Below, in pieces: positions 16,951 through 24,744 of a stretch of DNA of 64,000 nt (within the stretch, counting starts at the first letter, position 1; every line of letters begins with the position of its first letter). This DNA comes from Paenibacillus aceris. Its GTDB lineage: Bacteria; Bacillota; Bacilli; Paenibacillales; NBRC-103111. Made by a program: the position numbers and the translations under genes. Location of the stretch: the NCBI RefSeq assembly GCF_017874035.1, contig NZ_JAGGKV010000010.1, positions 124,001 through 188,000 on the forward strand, written 5' to 3'. Below the pieces are notes generated by a model, which ran no database searches, was not told the origin of the DNA, and was given only the letters and a program-made list of their open reading frames with translations.

Positions 16951-16993
16951 AAAGGAGCTAAGCGGCTTATGCATGCTTAGCTCCTTTTTTTTT
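16951..16993 (+). terminator. Terminator of dps
   Basis: AAGGAGCTAAGC pairs with GCTTAGCTCCTT and is followed by a run of T residues. Confidence 0.9.
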
Positions 16994-17043
16994 GCGTTCA
17001 CAGTATGTCTTCTGGGAATGCCTATCCTTTGTTCCTACACGAC

Positions 17044-17096
17044 AAAAGGGACTATCTCTATCAGGTCATTCCTGACCTCTAGAGACCGTCCCTTTC
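17044..17096 (-). terminator. Terminator of the second rsbV-rsbW pair
   Basis: Minus strand AAAGGGAC...TCTCTA...GGTCA pairs with TGACC...TAGAGA...GTCCCTTTT. The last codons of the rsbW-like gene lie inside the stem. Confidence 0.8.
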
Positions 17097-17516
17097 GTTT
17101 GTTACATATTTAACGAGCGTGATTTCGGTGCCTTGATCGGTGTTCACCGTCACCTCATCCATCAGCGCTTGCATCAGATACATGCCGAGGCCTCCAGACT
17201 GCAGCTCGCTAAGCGAATCGCCCACCGGCGGTTGCGAATGCCCAATTTGAGCCTCGTAATCAAAACCTGGGCCATCATCTTTCACCTTCACGGTCAACTT
17301 GCCGTCACCCAGCTCATAGCTAATCTGGATTTGCCCCAGAGTGGCAGACGTCTCCCCGTGAAGCACCGCATTATTGCAGGCTTCCGAAACCGCTACTTTC
17401 ATATCCTCGATGTCCTCATATGAGAATCCCAACTTGGAAGCAATCCCATAGAGACTGAGTCTGACGATATCCAAATACTCCGCTGCTGCGGGGATGTGCA
17501 GGCGTACGTCATTCAT
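17079..17516 (-). CDS. Second RsbW-type anti-sigma kinase, no sigma gene beside it
   Basis: 145 residues, HATPase_c anti-sigma type. N-box DMKVAVSEACNNAVLHGE (about 45-62), an intact G1 motif VKDDGPGFDY and G2 GGLGMYLMQALMDEV. It is clearly a paralogue of RsbW at 15025-15483, sharing the N-terminal pattern AEYLDIVRLSLYGIASKLGF. Its G1 box is more complete than that of the sigB-linked copy. It overlaps the upstream rsbV-like gene by ATGA and is followed by a terminator, so no sigma factor is in this operon. It could act on SigB, on another sigma factor, or on a different partner. Confidence 0.88.
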   Translation of the reverse strand: MNDVRLHIPAAAEYLDIVRLSLYGIASKLGFSYEDIEDMKVAVSEACNNAVLHGETSATLGQIQISYELGDGKLTVKVKDDGPGFDYEAQIGHSQPPVGDSLSELQSGGLGMYLMQALMDEVTVNTDQGTEITLVKYVTNERDGL

Positions 17517-17845
17517 GCGCTTCCTTCGATCCCTTCGTTTAGAAATCCGGAGATGCCCGTAAGGTCAAAAAGCCGCTTAATGCCGGGCGGAATATGTCGG
17601 ACAGCGAACGGTGCCTTCAACTCATCGCGAATTTTCATAGCGGAGACCACAATACCAATCCCCGTGCTGTCGATATATGTTAACTCACCTACGTCTATAA
17701 CTAGCGCTTTATCCTTCCGATGAACGACCGCTTCAAGCGCATGACGGAACGTTAATGCCGCTGCCAAATCGAGTTCCCCACGGATATGAAGCTGTATAGA
17801 TTTCTCCAACTCTTCTTGATCAATCTGGAACTTTTCTACTGGCAT
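17513..17845 (-). CDS. Second RsbV-type anti-anti-sigma factor (STAS)
   Basis: 110 residues, one STAS domain. The phospho-acceptor Ser lies in YIDSTGIGIVVSAMK (about 58-72), nearly identical to the sigB-linked RsbV (YIDSTGIGMFVSVLK). The shared HIPPGIKRLFDLTGI-type end also matches. GGAGTG precedes ATG. It starts a two-gene operon with the RsbW-like gene, behind a SigA-like promoter instead of a SigB-type one. Confidence 0.88.
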   Translation of the reverse strand: MPVEKFQIDQEELEKSIQLHIRGELDLAAALTFRHALEAVVHRKDKALVIDVGELTYIDSTGIGIVVSAMKIRDELKAPFAVRHIPPGIKRLFDLTGISGFLNEGIEGSA

Positions 17846-17879
17846 GAGTCACACTCCTTTTACGTGATTTGCTCTTTTA

Positions 17880-17908
17880 AGTGTAACAAGCGCTTAAGTA
17901 TTACACAA
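17880..17908 (-). promoter_or_regulatory. SigA-like promoter of the second rsbV-rsbW pair
   Basis: Minus strand TTGTGT, 17 bp, TACACT, about 35 bp before the start codon. The spacer contains TTAAGCGCTT, a near palindrome. Confidence 0.5.
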
Positions 17909-17983
17909 GCTTCACGCCCAAAGGCCTGATCTTCCGGGCATTTGCGGACATGCTGAGAAGCCGGCTAAGCTGGCCAGCTCCAT

Positions 17984-19081
17984 TTATAACACACCGCTCT
18001 TCTCAGCTACAAAAGGATGGGCGTATTGGCCGCAAATCATTGCCCCCTGCTCTACAATCACCTGTTTGTCCAAAATAACCTTGTCCAAATATGCCCCTGC
18101 CTCGATGACGCATTCATGCATAATGACGCTATTTTTGACATGTGCGCCAGAATGAACGGTCACGCCGGGGAACAAAATGCTGTTCTCCACGCAGCCCTCG
18201 ATTCGGCAGCCGGGAGCGACGAACGCATTGCGGATCAAGGCTTGCCGGTGACATGCAATCGCGGGTTCGTCTTCTTTGCGCGTATAGACAGACTCTTGAT
18301 GCCTCATGAATTGTCTCCAACCTTGCGGCTGTAGAAGCTGCATGCTGTGCGCATAGTAGCTGTCGACAGAGTCCATGATAGCCATATATCCATGGTTCGC
18401 ATACCCTTGCACATGCAGCAGGTCCAGCTGCGCCCAGATGACATTTTTCAGATAAATATCTCTTCCTTGCTTCATACTTTTCAGGATGAGATCAATCAGC
18501 AGATCCCGCTCCAATACCATCGTGTCCAAATCGATATTGTGCGAGGCTAGACTCGGCAGCGCATGGAAAGTCGGGTTAGCGCCAACAACGCGTCCTTGAT
18601 CATTCAACTCCAAGCTATAGGCTTGTCCTATATGCGCATGCCCGTCCATCTCGCTTACAGGCTTGAAGAGAACCGTAATGTCCGTTCCGCTGTTAACATG
18701 GTAATCGACCATTCGCTCGTAATGAGAGTGATAAATAACGCTGCTGGGCGCAAGCAAGACGTACTTTTCCGGGCGCGATTTCAAATAATCAAGTCGGCTG
18801 TACAGATGAAGCAGATCGCCATGTTCTACCGTCAGCGCCTCGACCGCCTTCAGGCCATAGTGCTGCCCGCTTCCGATATGGCGGAGCAGCGAGTCCGCCT
18901 TCGGACTCGCCAGCACCATGACTTGCTGTATGCCTGCATGGCTCATGTTGGAAAGTGCAAAATCCGCCAACCGGAACCGTCCGGCAAAAGGCACAGCCCC
19001 CACACACCGGTCACGCGTAAGCGCGGATAAATCATCATCCTGTTCATTCATGAGATTGATCATACCGAGAACGTTCTCCAT
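17984..19081 (-). CDS. glgD: Glycogen biosynthesis protein GlgD (ADP-glucose pyrophosphorylase subunit)
   Basis: 365 residues: a nucleotidyltransferase-like domain (about 1-230) followed by a left-handed beta-helix (about 280-355, RIEGCVENSILFPGVTVHSG). The catalytic GGxGxRLxPLT loop of GlgC is replaced (SALTRDRCVGAVPFAGRFRL), typical of GlgD, the regulatory partner of GlgC. It follows glgC by 37 bp, so both are expected from one transcript. GGAGGAATGCCTT precedes ATG. Confidence 0.9.
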   Translation of the reverse strand: MENVLGMINLMNEQDDDLSALTRDRCVGAVPFAGRFRLADFALSNMSHAGIQQVMVLASPKADSLLRHIGSGQHYGLKAVEALTVEHGDLLHLYSRLDYLKSRPEKYVLLAPSSVIYHSHYERMVDYHVNSGTDITVLFKPVSEMDGHAHIGQAYSLELNDQGRVVGANPTFHALPSLASHNIDLDTMVLERDLLIDLILKSMKQGRDIYLKNVIWAQLDLLHVQGYANHGYMAIMDSVDSYYAHSMQLLQPQGWRQFMRHQESVYTRKEDEPAIACHRQALIRNAFVAPGCRIEGCVENSILFPGVTVHSGAHVKNSVIMHECVIEAGAYLDKVILDKQVIVEQGAMICGQYAHPFVAEKSGVL

Positions 19082-19118
19082 AAGGCATTCCTCCTACGAA
19101 TTTTGCCTGGACAAAAGC

Positions 19119-20303
19119 TTAAACGAAATTCAGCCTCGTACCGGTCAGCTTAGCAGGGATGGTAGCCGGATAATGCCGTCCGATCACGGCTTTCTCGCCT
19201 ATCACAGTGATGCCCGGATCTTCCGGCTTCCCTACGATTGCACCATCTTTAATGATTGAGCCTTCTCCGATAATGGCATTGATGATAAGCGCATGCCTCC
19301 CAATCTGAACGCCGGGCATAATGATGCTGTTTAACACCCTGCTGTGCTCACCAACCGTCACCCCATCGAACAATACGGAATGACTGACATTGCCGTAGAT
19401 GGAGACGCCGTTTCCAAGCTCTGCATTATTAACTCGTGCATCCAGACCTACATGGCTTCGGGGGAAGTTGCTTTTTGCCGTCAGCACAGGCCATGCCTCT
19501 TGATTTAATTGCAGCGTCGGATGATAACCAAGTAAATCCATGTGCGATTCCCAGAAGCTTTCGATCGTTCCGACATCCCTCCAGTATCCTTCGAAAGGAA
19601 AGGCGGACACATGCGCCCCCAAGGCTAGCAGTCCGGGAATAATATCGTGGCCGAAATCGTGGCTCGACGCCTGATCTGCCGCATCCTGCTCTAAACAGGA
19701 CTTCAGGACCTCCCAGTTAAATATATAAATCCCCATAGAGGCCAAGTTGCTGGCCGGTTTGAACGGCTTCTCCGCAAAAGCGGTAATCCTGTGCTGTTCA
19801 TCCGCGCTAACAATCCCAAACCTGCTCGCCTCCTCCCATTTCACAGGAATAACCGAAAGCGTTGCATCCGCGCCGGTTGCCTGATGATGTGCCAGCATCG
19901 TCCGATAATCCATGTTATAAATGTGATCGCCTGAGAGAACTAACACATATCTAGGGTTATGTGCTTCCAGATAGGCTAAGTTCTGATAAATGGCATCTGC
20001 GGTCCCCGAATACGCATTAGGCGCACTGGGCTGCCGCTCCAGAATAGATAAGCCCTCACAGTCACCATCCACTTTCCAAATGTCCCCGCTCCCGATATGC
20101 GCATGCAGCACTGCTGGCTTATACTGCGTCAGCACACCGACTGTACCGATTCCTGAATGACGGCAGTTGCTTAAGGAGAAATCAATCATTCGGTATTTCC
20201 CTCCAAAATGAACGGCCGGTTTCGCCATCTCCTTCGTTAACGGGCGAAGCCTGCTGCCTTCACCGCCAGCCAACAGCATAGCTACACATTCCTGCTTTTT
20301 CAT
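19119..20303 (-). CDS. glgC: Glucose-1-phosphate adenylyltransferase GlgC
   Basis: About 394 residues. It makes ADP-glucose from ATP and glucose-1-phosphate, the first committed step of glycogen synthesis. Visible are [14 protein letters not shown] (about 9-22), [20 protein letters not shown] and FAEKPFKP; the C-terminal beta-helix domain begins near residue 290 ([15 protein letters not shown]). ATG 20303 is 10 bp after AAAGGA; ATG 20309 is also possible. It follows the decayed glgB and its ribosome site overlaps the old glgB stop codon. Confidence 0.92.
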   Translation of the reverse strand: MKKQECVAMLLAGGEGSRLRPLTKEMAKPAVHFGGKYRMIDFSLSNCRHSGIGTVGVLTQYKPAVLHAHIGSGDIWKVDGDCEGLSILERQPSAPNAYSGTADAIYQNLAYLEAHNPRYVLVLSGDHIYNMDYRTMLAHHQATGADATLSVIPVKWEEASRFGIVSADEQHRITAFAEKPFKPASNLASMGIYIFNWEVLKSCLEQDAADQASSHDFGHDIIPGLLALGAHVSAFPFEGYWRDVGTIESFWESHMDLLGYHPTLQLNQEAWPVLTAKSNFPRSHVGLDARVNNAELGNGVSIYGNVSHSVLFDGVTVGEHSRVLNSIIMPGVQIGRHALIINAIIGEGSIIKDGAIVGKPEDPGITVIGEKAVIGRHYPATIPAKLTGTRLNFV

Positions 20304-20310
20304 CCTCATC

Positions 20311-21622
20311 TCATCCTTTCGCTTTGATTTTTTGGAATATGACAGCCGCCAATGGCGGTATGGTTACCGTCATGCTGTATGGACGATCCTGACACGACCA
20401 GGCTTCGCCTTCCGGCCAAACAGCACCAAGCCGTCCGTCGTATCCTCAAGGTCAATGGACTCAAATCCGCTGGGGGAGAAGTCCACCTCCCATAAAGCAT
20501 TTTCCGCTATGTAAAAATGATGCAGTGTTTTCGTGAAAAATTGAAACCGACCATGTTCCTGCTCCTGCAGGAGCTCCCACTGGAGTGCCTCTTCCGAGTT
20601 CCATTCCTGCTCCTGACCGAATTCGCTGCCCTCGTCATTCGTAATGTACTCTTCCTCCGGCCTGTCGAAATTCAGCACCAACATACTGTACACCGCATCC
20701 ACCCGCAAGCCGTCGATATGATAAACATCCATCCAAAACAGTGCATTGGAGATTAAAAAGCTGAGAACCTCGGGCTTCCCATAATCGAAAATGCGGGTCC
20801 CCCACGTCGGATGCTCTCCTTTACGGCTGTCACCATATTCATAGAGCGGCGTCCCGTCGAATCGGGATAGTCCGTGAGCGTCTTTGCAGAAATGCGCCGG
20901 CACCCAGTCCAGAATGACGCCGATCCCCTGCTGATGACAGCAGTCAACCAGATACATGAAATCCTTCGGCGTTCCGAAGCGGCTCGTCACCGAGTAGTAT
21001 CCGGTTACCTGGTAGCCCCAGGATTTATCCAGCGGATGCTCCATGAGCGGCATAAGTTCGATATGCGTAAAACCATGCTCCACGACATAATCGACCAATT
21101 GCTCAGCCATTTCCCCGTAGCTATAAAAGCCGCCGTCCTGCTTGCGCTTCCAACTTCCCAAATGCACCTCATAGATCAGGAGCGGCTGTTGCAAAAATTG
21201 ATGCGGGGTTTTCCCCTCCAACCACGCTTCATCCTGCCATACGTAACCGTCTAGCGATGTGACAATGGAAGCGGTTCCCGGACGAAGCTCAGAAGAAAAA
21301 GCATACGGATCCGACTTCAAATAACATTCATCGTCCAGAGTAACGATTTCATATTTGTAGAGCGTGCCTTCGTCCAGATCGGGAACGAACAGCGTCCACA
21401 CCCCTTCTGACATCGTCATGCCATGTTCCGGCCATCCCAGCCGTTGAAGCTGCCCGATACATTCACCTGTTTCGCATTGGGCGCCCAGACGGCAAAACGG
21501 ACTCCCCTCACGGAATCCTTCTCTTCCAAGTGAAAGCCCAGATACCGGTAACTCTGATATTGCGTCCCCTCATGTAACAAATATAAAGCGTCAGAACTGG
21601 GTGCCGAGGCCATGGTTGACAT
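20311..21622 (-). pseudogene. glgB: Decayed glycogen branching enzyme glgB
   Basis: Minus-strand remnants of GlgB. The CBM48 part (21622-21416) reads to SFNGWDGRN, then a single missing base shifts the frame. The second part (21419-20370) continues [15 protein letters not shown] and holds the GH13 barrel start, regions I (DWVPAHF) and II (DGLRVDAVYSM, nucleophile Asp). After NFDRPEEEY it jumps to the end of the barrel (GSEFGQEQEWNSEEALQWEL), deleting the acid/base Glu and the region IV Asp. After LVLFGRKAKPG another shift and deletion leave only the normal C-terminal end [14 protein letters not shown], stop at 20311-20313. About 440 of roughly 640 codons remain, so it cannot be active. Confidence 0.9.
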
Positions 21623-21689
21623 CCCTTTTCCTCCTCGCTTGTTGCATTTATAAAGTTATTACACCCATTCGCGGCTATTGAAACAAAAA

Positions 21690-21735
21690 ATGCACAAGTT
21701 CCCCTGTTTTTAGGATGAACTTGTGCATCTTTTTA
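21690..21735. terminator. Bidirectional terminator between the RsbY-like gene and glgB
   Basis: ATGCACAAGTTC pairs with GAACTTGTGCAT; T-runs lie on both sides. On the minus strand it ends the RsbY-like transcript 10 bp past its stop. Confidence 0.85.
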
Positions 21736-21744
21736 TTTAGACCG

Positions 21745-22881
21745 TTAAGGAATACTGACCATGACCAAACACATGTCGTCTTGCGGGGGTTCGCTTTTAT
21801 CAAACGGAGAGATACGTTCCACGAAATCCATCGGATCGTGGCTGCTTGCGGACTGCAGGCCTTGCTTTATTTTCACGATACCGTCCTGCTCCTCATCATC
21901 GAGCCATTCCGACAGACCGTCTGTGAATAAAACAATACGAGCTTCTTGTTCGTACTGAAACACACCTTTTGCCACTTCAATGCTTTCAAAAAAACCAATG
22001 GCGCAGCAGCCTTCCGTCAACTGCTTGACCTCGCCGTCCAACATCGCAATGCCAGCCGGATGTCCCGCATTCACATACTCAATCGTTCGCTGTTCCGTAT
22101 CCAGGACCATGTAAATCGCCGTAAAATAATAATTAATCAGACTATCCGATTGATGCAGTTGATGCATCCGGCCATTCAGCTCGCGCATGACGCCTTCCGG
22201 ATCGCAAATCTGCGTAATGGTATCCTTCAAAGCCGAGTAAATGTACATACACACAAGCGAAGATGAAATACCGTGACCCATCATGTCCAGCAAAATAATC
22301 CCATACCGATTCGGCCCAATCGGGTACCATGCGTAGAGGTCTCCTGCCAATTCGGACGAGGGCTTATAGAGTGCTGAAATATGAATGTCTTCCTTCTCGA
22401 TCGGATTGCTCAGTACGCTGCGCTGAACCTGTTTCGCCAAGTCCAGCTCATATTTTATCCGCTTATCCCGCTCCTTGTGCCAATCCTTCTCATATTTCAA
22501 GCGGAGCGTCGAACGGATTCGGGCAAGCAGTTCCACCTTATTAATCGGCTTCATCACATAATCAAGCGCCCCGGCATCCAACGCCTCAGCAAGCTTATTC
22601 GAATCTCCCATCGCCGTCACAAAAATAATCGGGATATCCCGCAGCCTTTCGTCAGCTTGAATCGTGCGGCAAGCTTCCACCCCGTCGATTTCCGGCATCA
22701 TCATATCCATCAAAATCAAATCCACCGGCACCTCAGCCGGACGGGGTGAATTCATATCTAATAAAGCATACAACTCTTTCGCCGAGGACACCGTCAAGAG
22801 ATCTGTGTATCCGGCTTTGAGCAGGATTTTTTCAATTATCAACAAATTGGTCGCGTTATCGTCCACAATGACAATACTCAT
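21745..22881 (-). CDS. rsbY: Response regulator with PP2C phosphatase domain, RsbY-like
   Basis: About 378 residues. The N-terminal receiver (about 1-125) has IVDDN, the phospho-acceptor in LMDMMMPEIDG and FVTAMG, KP at about 108. A coiled linker leads to a SpoIIE-type PP2C domain (about 165-375) with metal-binding motifs ELAGDLY, LDMMGHGISSSL and PPQDDMCLV. Such proteins dephosphorylate RsbV-type STAS proteins when their receiver is phosphorylated. In Bacillus cereus the counterpart is RsbY, activated by RsbK. ATG 22881 is 11 bp after AAAGGGG. It is separated from sigB by the second rsbV-rsbW pair and the glg genes. Confidence 0.88.
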   Translation of the reverse strand: MSIVIVDDNATNLLIIEKILLKAGYTDLLTVSSAKELYALLDMNSPRPAEVPVDLILMDMMMPEIDGVEACRTIQADERLRDIPIIFVTAMGDSNKLAEALDAGALDYVMKPINKVELLARIRSTLRLKYEKDWHKERDKRIKYELDLAKQVQRSVLSNPIEKEDIHISALYKPSSELAGDLYAWYPIGPNRYGIILLDMMGHGISSSLVCMYIYSALKDTITQICDPEGVMRELNGRMHQLHQSDSLINYYFTAIYMVLDTEQRTIEYVNAGHPAGIAMLDGEVKQLTEGCCAIGFFESIEVAKGVFQYEQEARIVLFTDGLSEWLDDEEQDGIVKIKQGLQSASSHDPMDFVERISPFDKSEPPQDDMCLVMVSIP

Positions 22882-22987
22882 CGTCGTCATAACCCCTTTC
22901 GGGTAAAAGTTAACAGGAACCCTCACCTAGTTTACCATAGTTCAAAAATAAAGATCTTCCCTTTCTACTACCCGTTTCGTGAAAACT

Positions 22988-23152
22988 TCAATCAAGAAGG
23001 TTAAGACAAAAAAACAACCAAGAAGGACAAGACAAAGTTAAATAAAGCAATCAAGAATGACAGGACAAGAACAAACAAGGCAAGATAAGACAAGAACAAG
23101 ACAAGAATAAGACAAGAACAAGACAAGAACAAGATTAAACAGAACAAACCCA
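22988..23152. repeat. A-rich tract with imperfect tandem GACAAGAACAA units
   Basis: About 165 bp nearly free of T, built of repeated AAGACAAGAACA-type units (clearest at 23065-23135, about 11-12 bp period) and looser AATCAAGAA units at the left. It lies between the divergent rsbY-like gene and the SigB-type promoter of ytxH and codes for nothing evident. Confidence 0.75.
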
Positions 23153-23169
23153 GTAAAAATACCCTGCCT

Positions 23170-23195
23170 GTTTCAAAAAGTCGTGACTAGGTTAT
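23170..23195 (+). promoter_or_regulatory. SigB-type promoter of the ytxH gene
   Basis: GTTTCA (23170-23175), 14 bp, GGTTAT (23190-23195), about 52 bp before ATG. Same -35 and spacing as the sigB and dps promoters. Confidence 0.7.
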
Positions 23196-23247
23196 ATCCT
23201 AGTATAAGGCATGACCAACTATACCCCAATTAAAGGAGAGATGACTC

Positions 23248-23664
23248 ATGAGTGAAACAGTCGGAGCAAACAAAAACGGACTATGGTTAGGCTTAGTAAT
23301 CGGCGGTGCTGTTGGCGCTGTAGCCTCATTGTTATTAGCACCTAAAAAGGGAGCCGAGCTGCGTGAGGACCTATCGGAAACCTATCGCACCTTTTATGAT
23401 AAAACGAACCAATTCGCCGCAGCCCTAGGTCAAAAAACACAGGAAATAGCTGCCAAAGCAGGTGACAAAACCGAAGAAGCAGCTGTTAAGCTGGGCGAGA
23501 AAACCCAGGAGATGGCTGAGATGGCTGGTGACAAAGTCCAAGAATTTGGTGAGAAGACTAGCGCTAAAGTGCGGGAGGTCGCTGGGATTGCAGGCGACAG
23601 AGCACGAGAGATGGCTGAGGCGGCAGGCGATAAAGCGATAGAGATGGCTGGTGGTAAGGCGTAG
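23248..23664 (+). CDS. YtxH-type membrane protein with LEA-like repeats
   Basis: 138 residues. The N-terminus has a glycine-rich membrane segment (LWLGLVIGGAVGAVASLLLA, about 11-30) followed by PKKGAELREDL, the YtxH (GvpP-like) signature. The rest is a string of 11-residue-like units such as AGDKTEEAAVKLGEKTQEM, with Ala/Lys/Glu spacing like group 3 LEA proteins. YtxH proteins are SigB-dependent general stress proteins in Bacillus. AAAGGAGAGATGACTC precedes ATG. The stop codon falls inside a repeat that is duplicated downstream, so the protein may once have been longer. Confidence 0.85.
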   Translation: MSETVGANKNGLWLGLVIGGAVGAVASLLLAPKKGAELREDLSETYRTFYDKTNQFAAALGQKTQEIAAKAGDKTEEAAVKLGEKTQEMAEMAGDKVQEFGEKTSAKVREVAGIAGDRAREMAEAAGDKAIEMAGGKA

Positions 23665-23792
23665 GAGTTGCTGAGGAAGCTGGACAACTAAGGTGCTGGA
23701 GTCGGCGAAAAAGTCGGCGATAGTACGCGAGGGATGGCTAGGACGGCAGGCGATAAAGCGATAGAGATGGCTGGTGGTAAGGCATAGGAGTT
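23605..23792 (+). repeat. 65-bp near-identical duplication at the end of ytxH
   Basis: Positions 23605-23669 and 23728-23792 differ at only a few bases (123-bp period). Each ends with the same coding unit DKAIEMAGGKA and a TAG stop. The second copy reads GAGVGEKVGDSTRGMART and AGDKAIEMAGGKA in its own frame, but is cut off from the ytxH frame by the first stop and a shift. Confidence 0.85.
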
Positions 23793-23880
23793 TGCCGAGC
23801 GTCTGCCAAAATCGGCTAAACCGGCTTATTGAGCATTCGGCACTAAACTGCCGGCTATCATTTGAAAGGAGTGGGTTGGG

Positions 23881-24212
23881 ATGGATAAAAGTATGAGGCT
23901 ACAGCTGCCTCCTATCCGCTTACGTTAACGGTACTTACCTCAGAGCATGGAAATACTACCGTGCACTTCCACGAGGCCAACTTTCCAGAGAACACCTTCG
24001 TTCCGCTGGAAGTCCGTCGTGCTGCGCTGGACAAGCTGATCGAATTAGAGCGGCTGTGCAACGGCTCCTCCGGCAAATCCCTGGAAGAAGCCAACAACGG
24101 CTCCATGGCCCAGGATTTGGACGAAATGAAGAAGCTCGGCAATGAAATGAAACACATGAAGACCAACAGCGAGCTAATGGAGAAGAATCTGATCCCGGAT
24201 CCGATTCAATAA
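23881..24212 (+). pseudogene. Small soluble protein gene with a one-base shift at the fourth codon
   Basis: GGAGTGGGTTGGG precedes ATG 23881, which reads MDKSMRLQ and stops after 15 codons. If one A is added to the AAAA run at 23887-23890 the frame becomes MDKKYEATAASYPLTLTV and runs on through HGNTTVHFHEANFPENTF to TAA at 24210-24212, about 110 residues. The downstream frame alone could start at GTG 23961 (83 residues) but without a ribosome site. I do not recognise the family; the C-terminal part is helical and Met/Glu/Lys-rich. It is either a pseudogene, a sequencing error in a homopolymer, or a slippage site. Confidence 0.6.
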
Positions 24213-24216
24213 TGAA

Positions 24217-24255
24217 AAAGGCTGGACAGGACAATCCTCCTGTTCAGCCTTTTTT
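24217..24255 (+). terminator. Terminator after the frameshifted gene
   Basis: AAGGCTG(G)ACAGGA pairs with TCCTGT(T)CAGCCTT and is followed by TTTT. Confidence 0.88.
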
Positions 24256-24294
24256 ACGTCCAGTCAGTTATGCAGGCTTCTTACTTCTCGCCGA

Positions 24295-24472
24295 GGGAAC
24301 TGTGGTCCTCTATTTAGGCAAAATCGGCCTATTTCCACACCAATTGGGAACTACAGGACCTTATTTGCTCCCGAAGCAGCCTTTTTTCCAAAAAAAGGGG
24401 AATAGCAGACCGTAGTTCCCCCTCAAAGCCAAAGGGACTGCTATGGGAGCAAATAGAGGACCATAGTTCCCT
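24295..24472. repeat. Dispersed intergenic repeat cluster (GGGAACTA family), copy 2
   Basis: Four units in alternating direction: GGGAACTGTGGTCCTCTATTT, then GGGAACTACAGGACCTTATTT, then GGGGAATAGCAGACCGTAGTTC(CC) and AAATAGAGGACCATAGTTCCC. The rest of the gene-free interval 24256-24744 holds a copy of ATGCAAAAAGTGCAGCA (24576-24592), shared with the palindrome at 55872. Confidence 0.8.
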
Positions 24473-24744
24473 CTGAAGGGCTGCATAGCCGCTTCGGGGT
24501 ACACGGGGTACACGAGATACAGCTTGTGCCCGCTCTCTCCGGTTAAGTAACACGTGCCAAACGCAAGCAAAGCAAATGCAAAAAGTGCAGCAGAACACGT
24601 GTTTCCCTCGATTTCAAAGAGAAATCCCGCAAATTGCACATCAAACTCGCCCGTTTAGCCCCAAGTAGGGGCGCAAACCGCTAAATTTGATGTACCTTAT
24701 GCAGGATTAGATGGGAAATCGAGGATCGGTACCACGCCGCCGCG

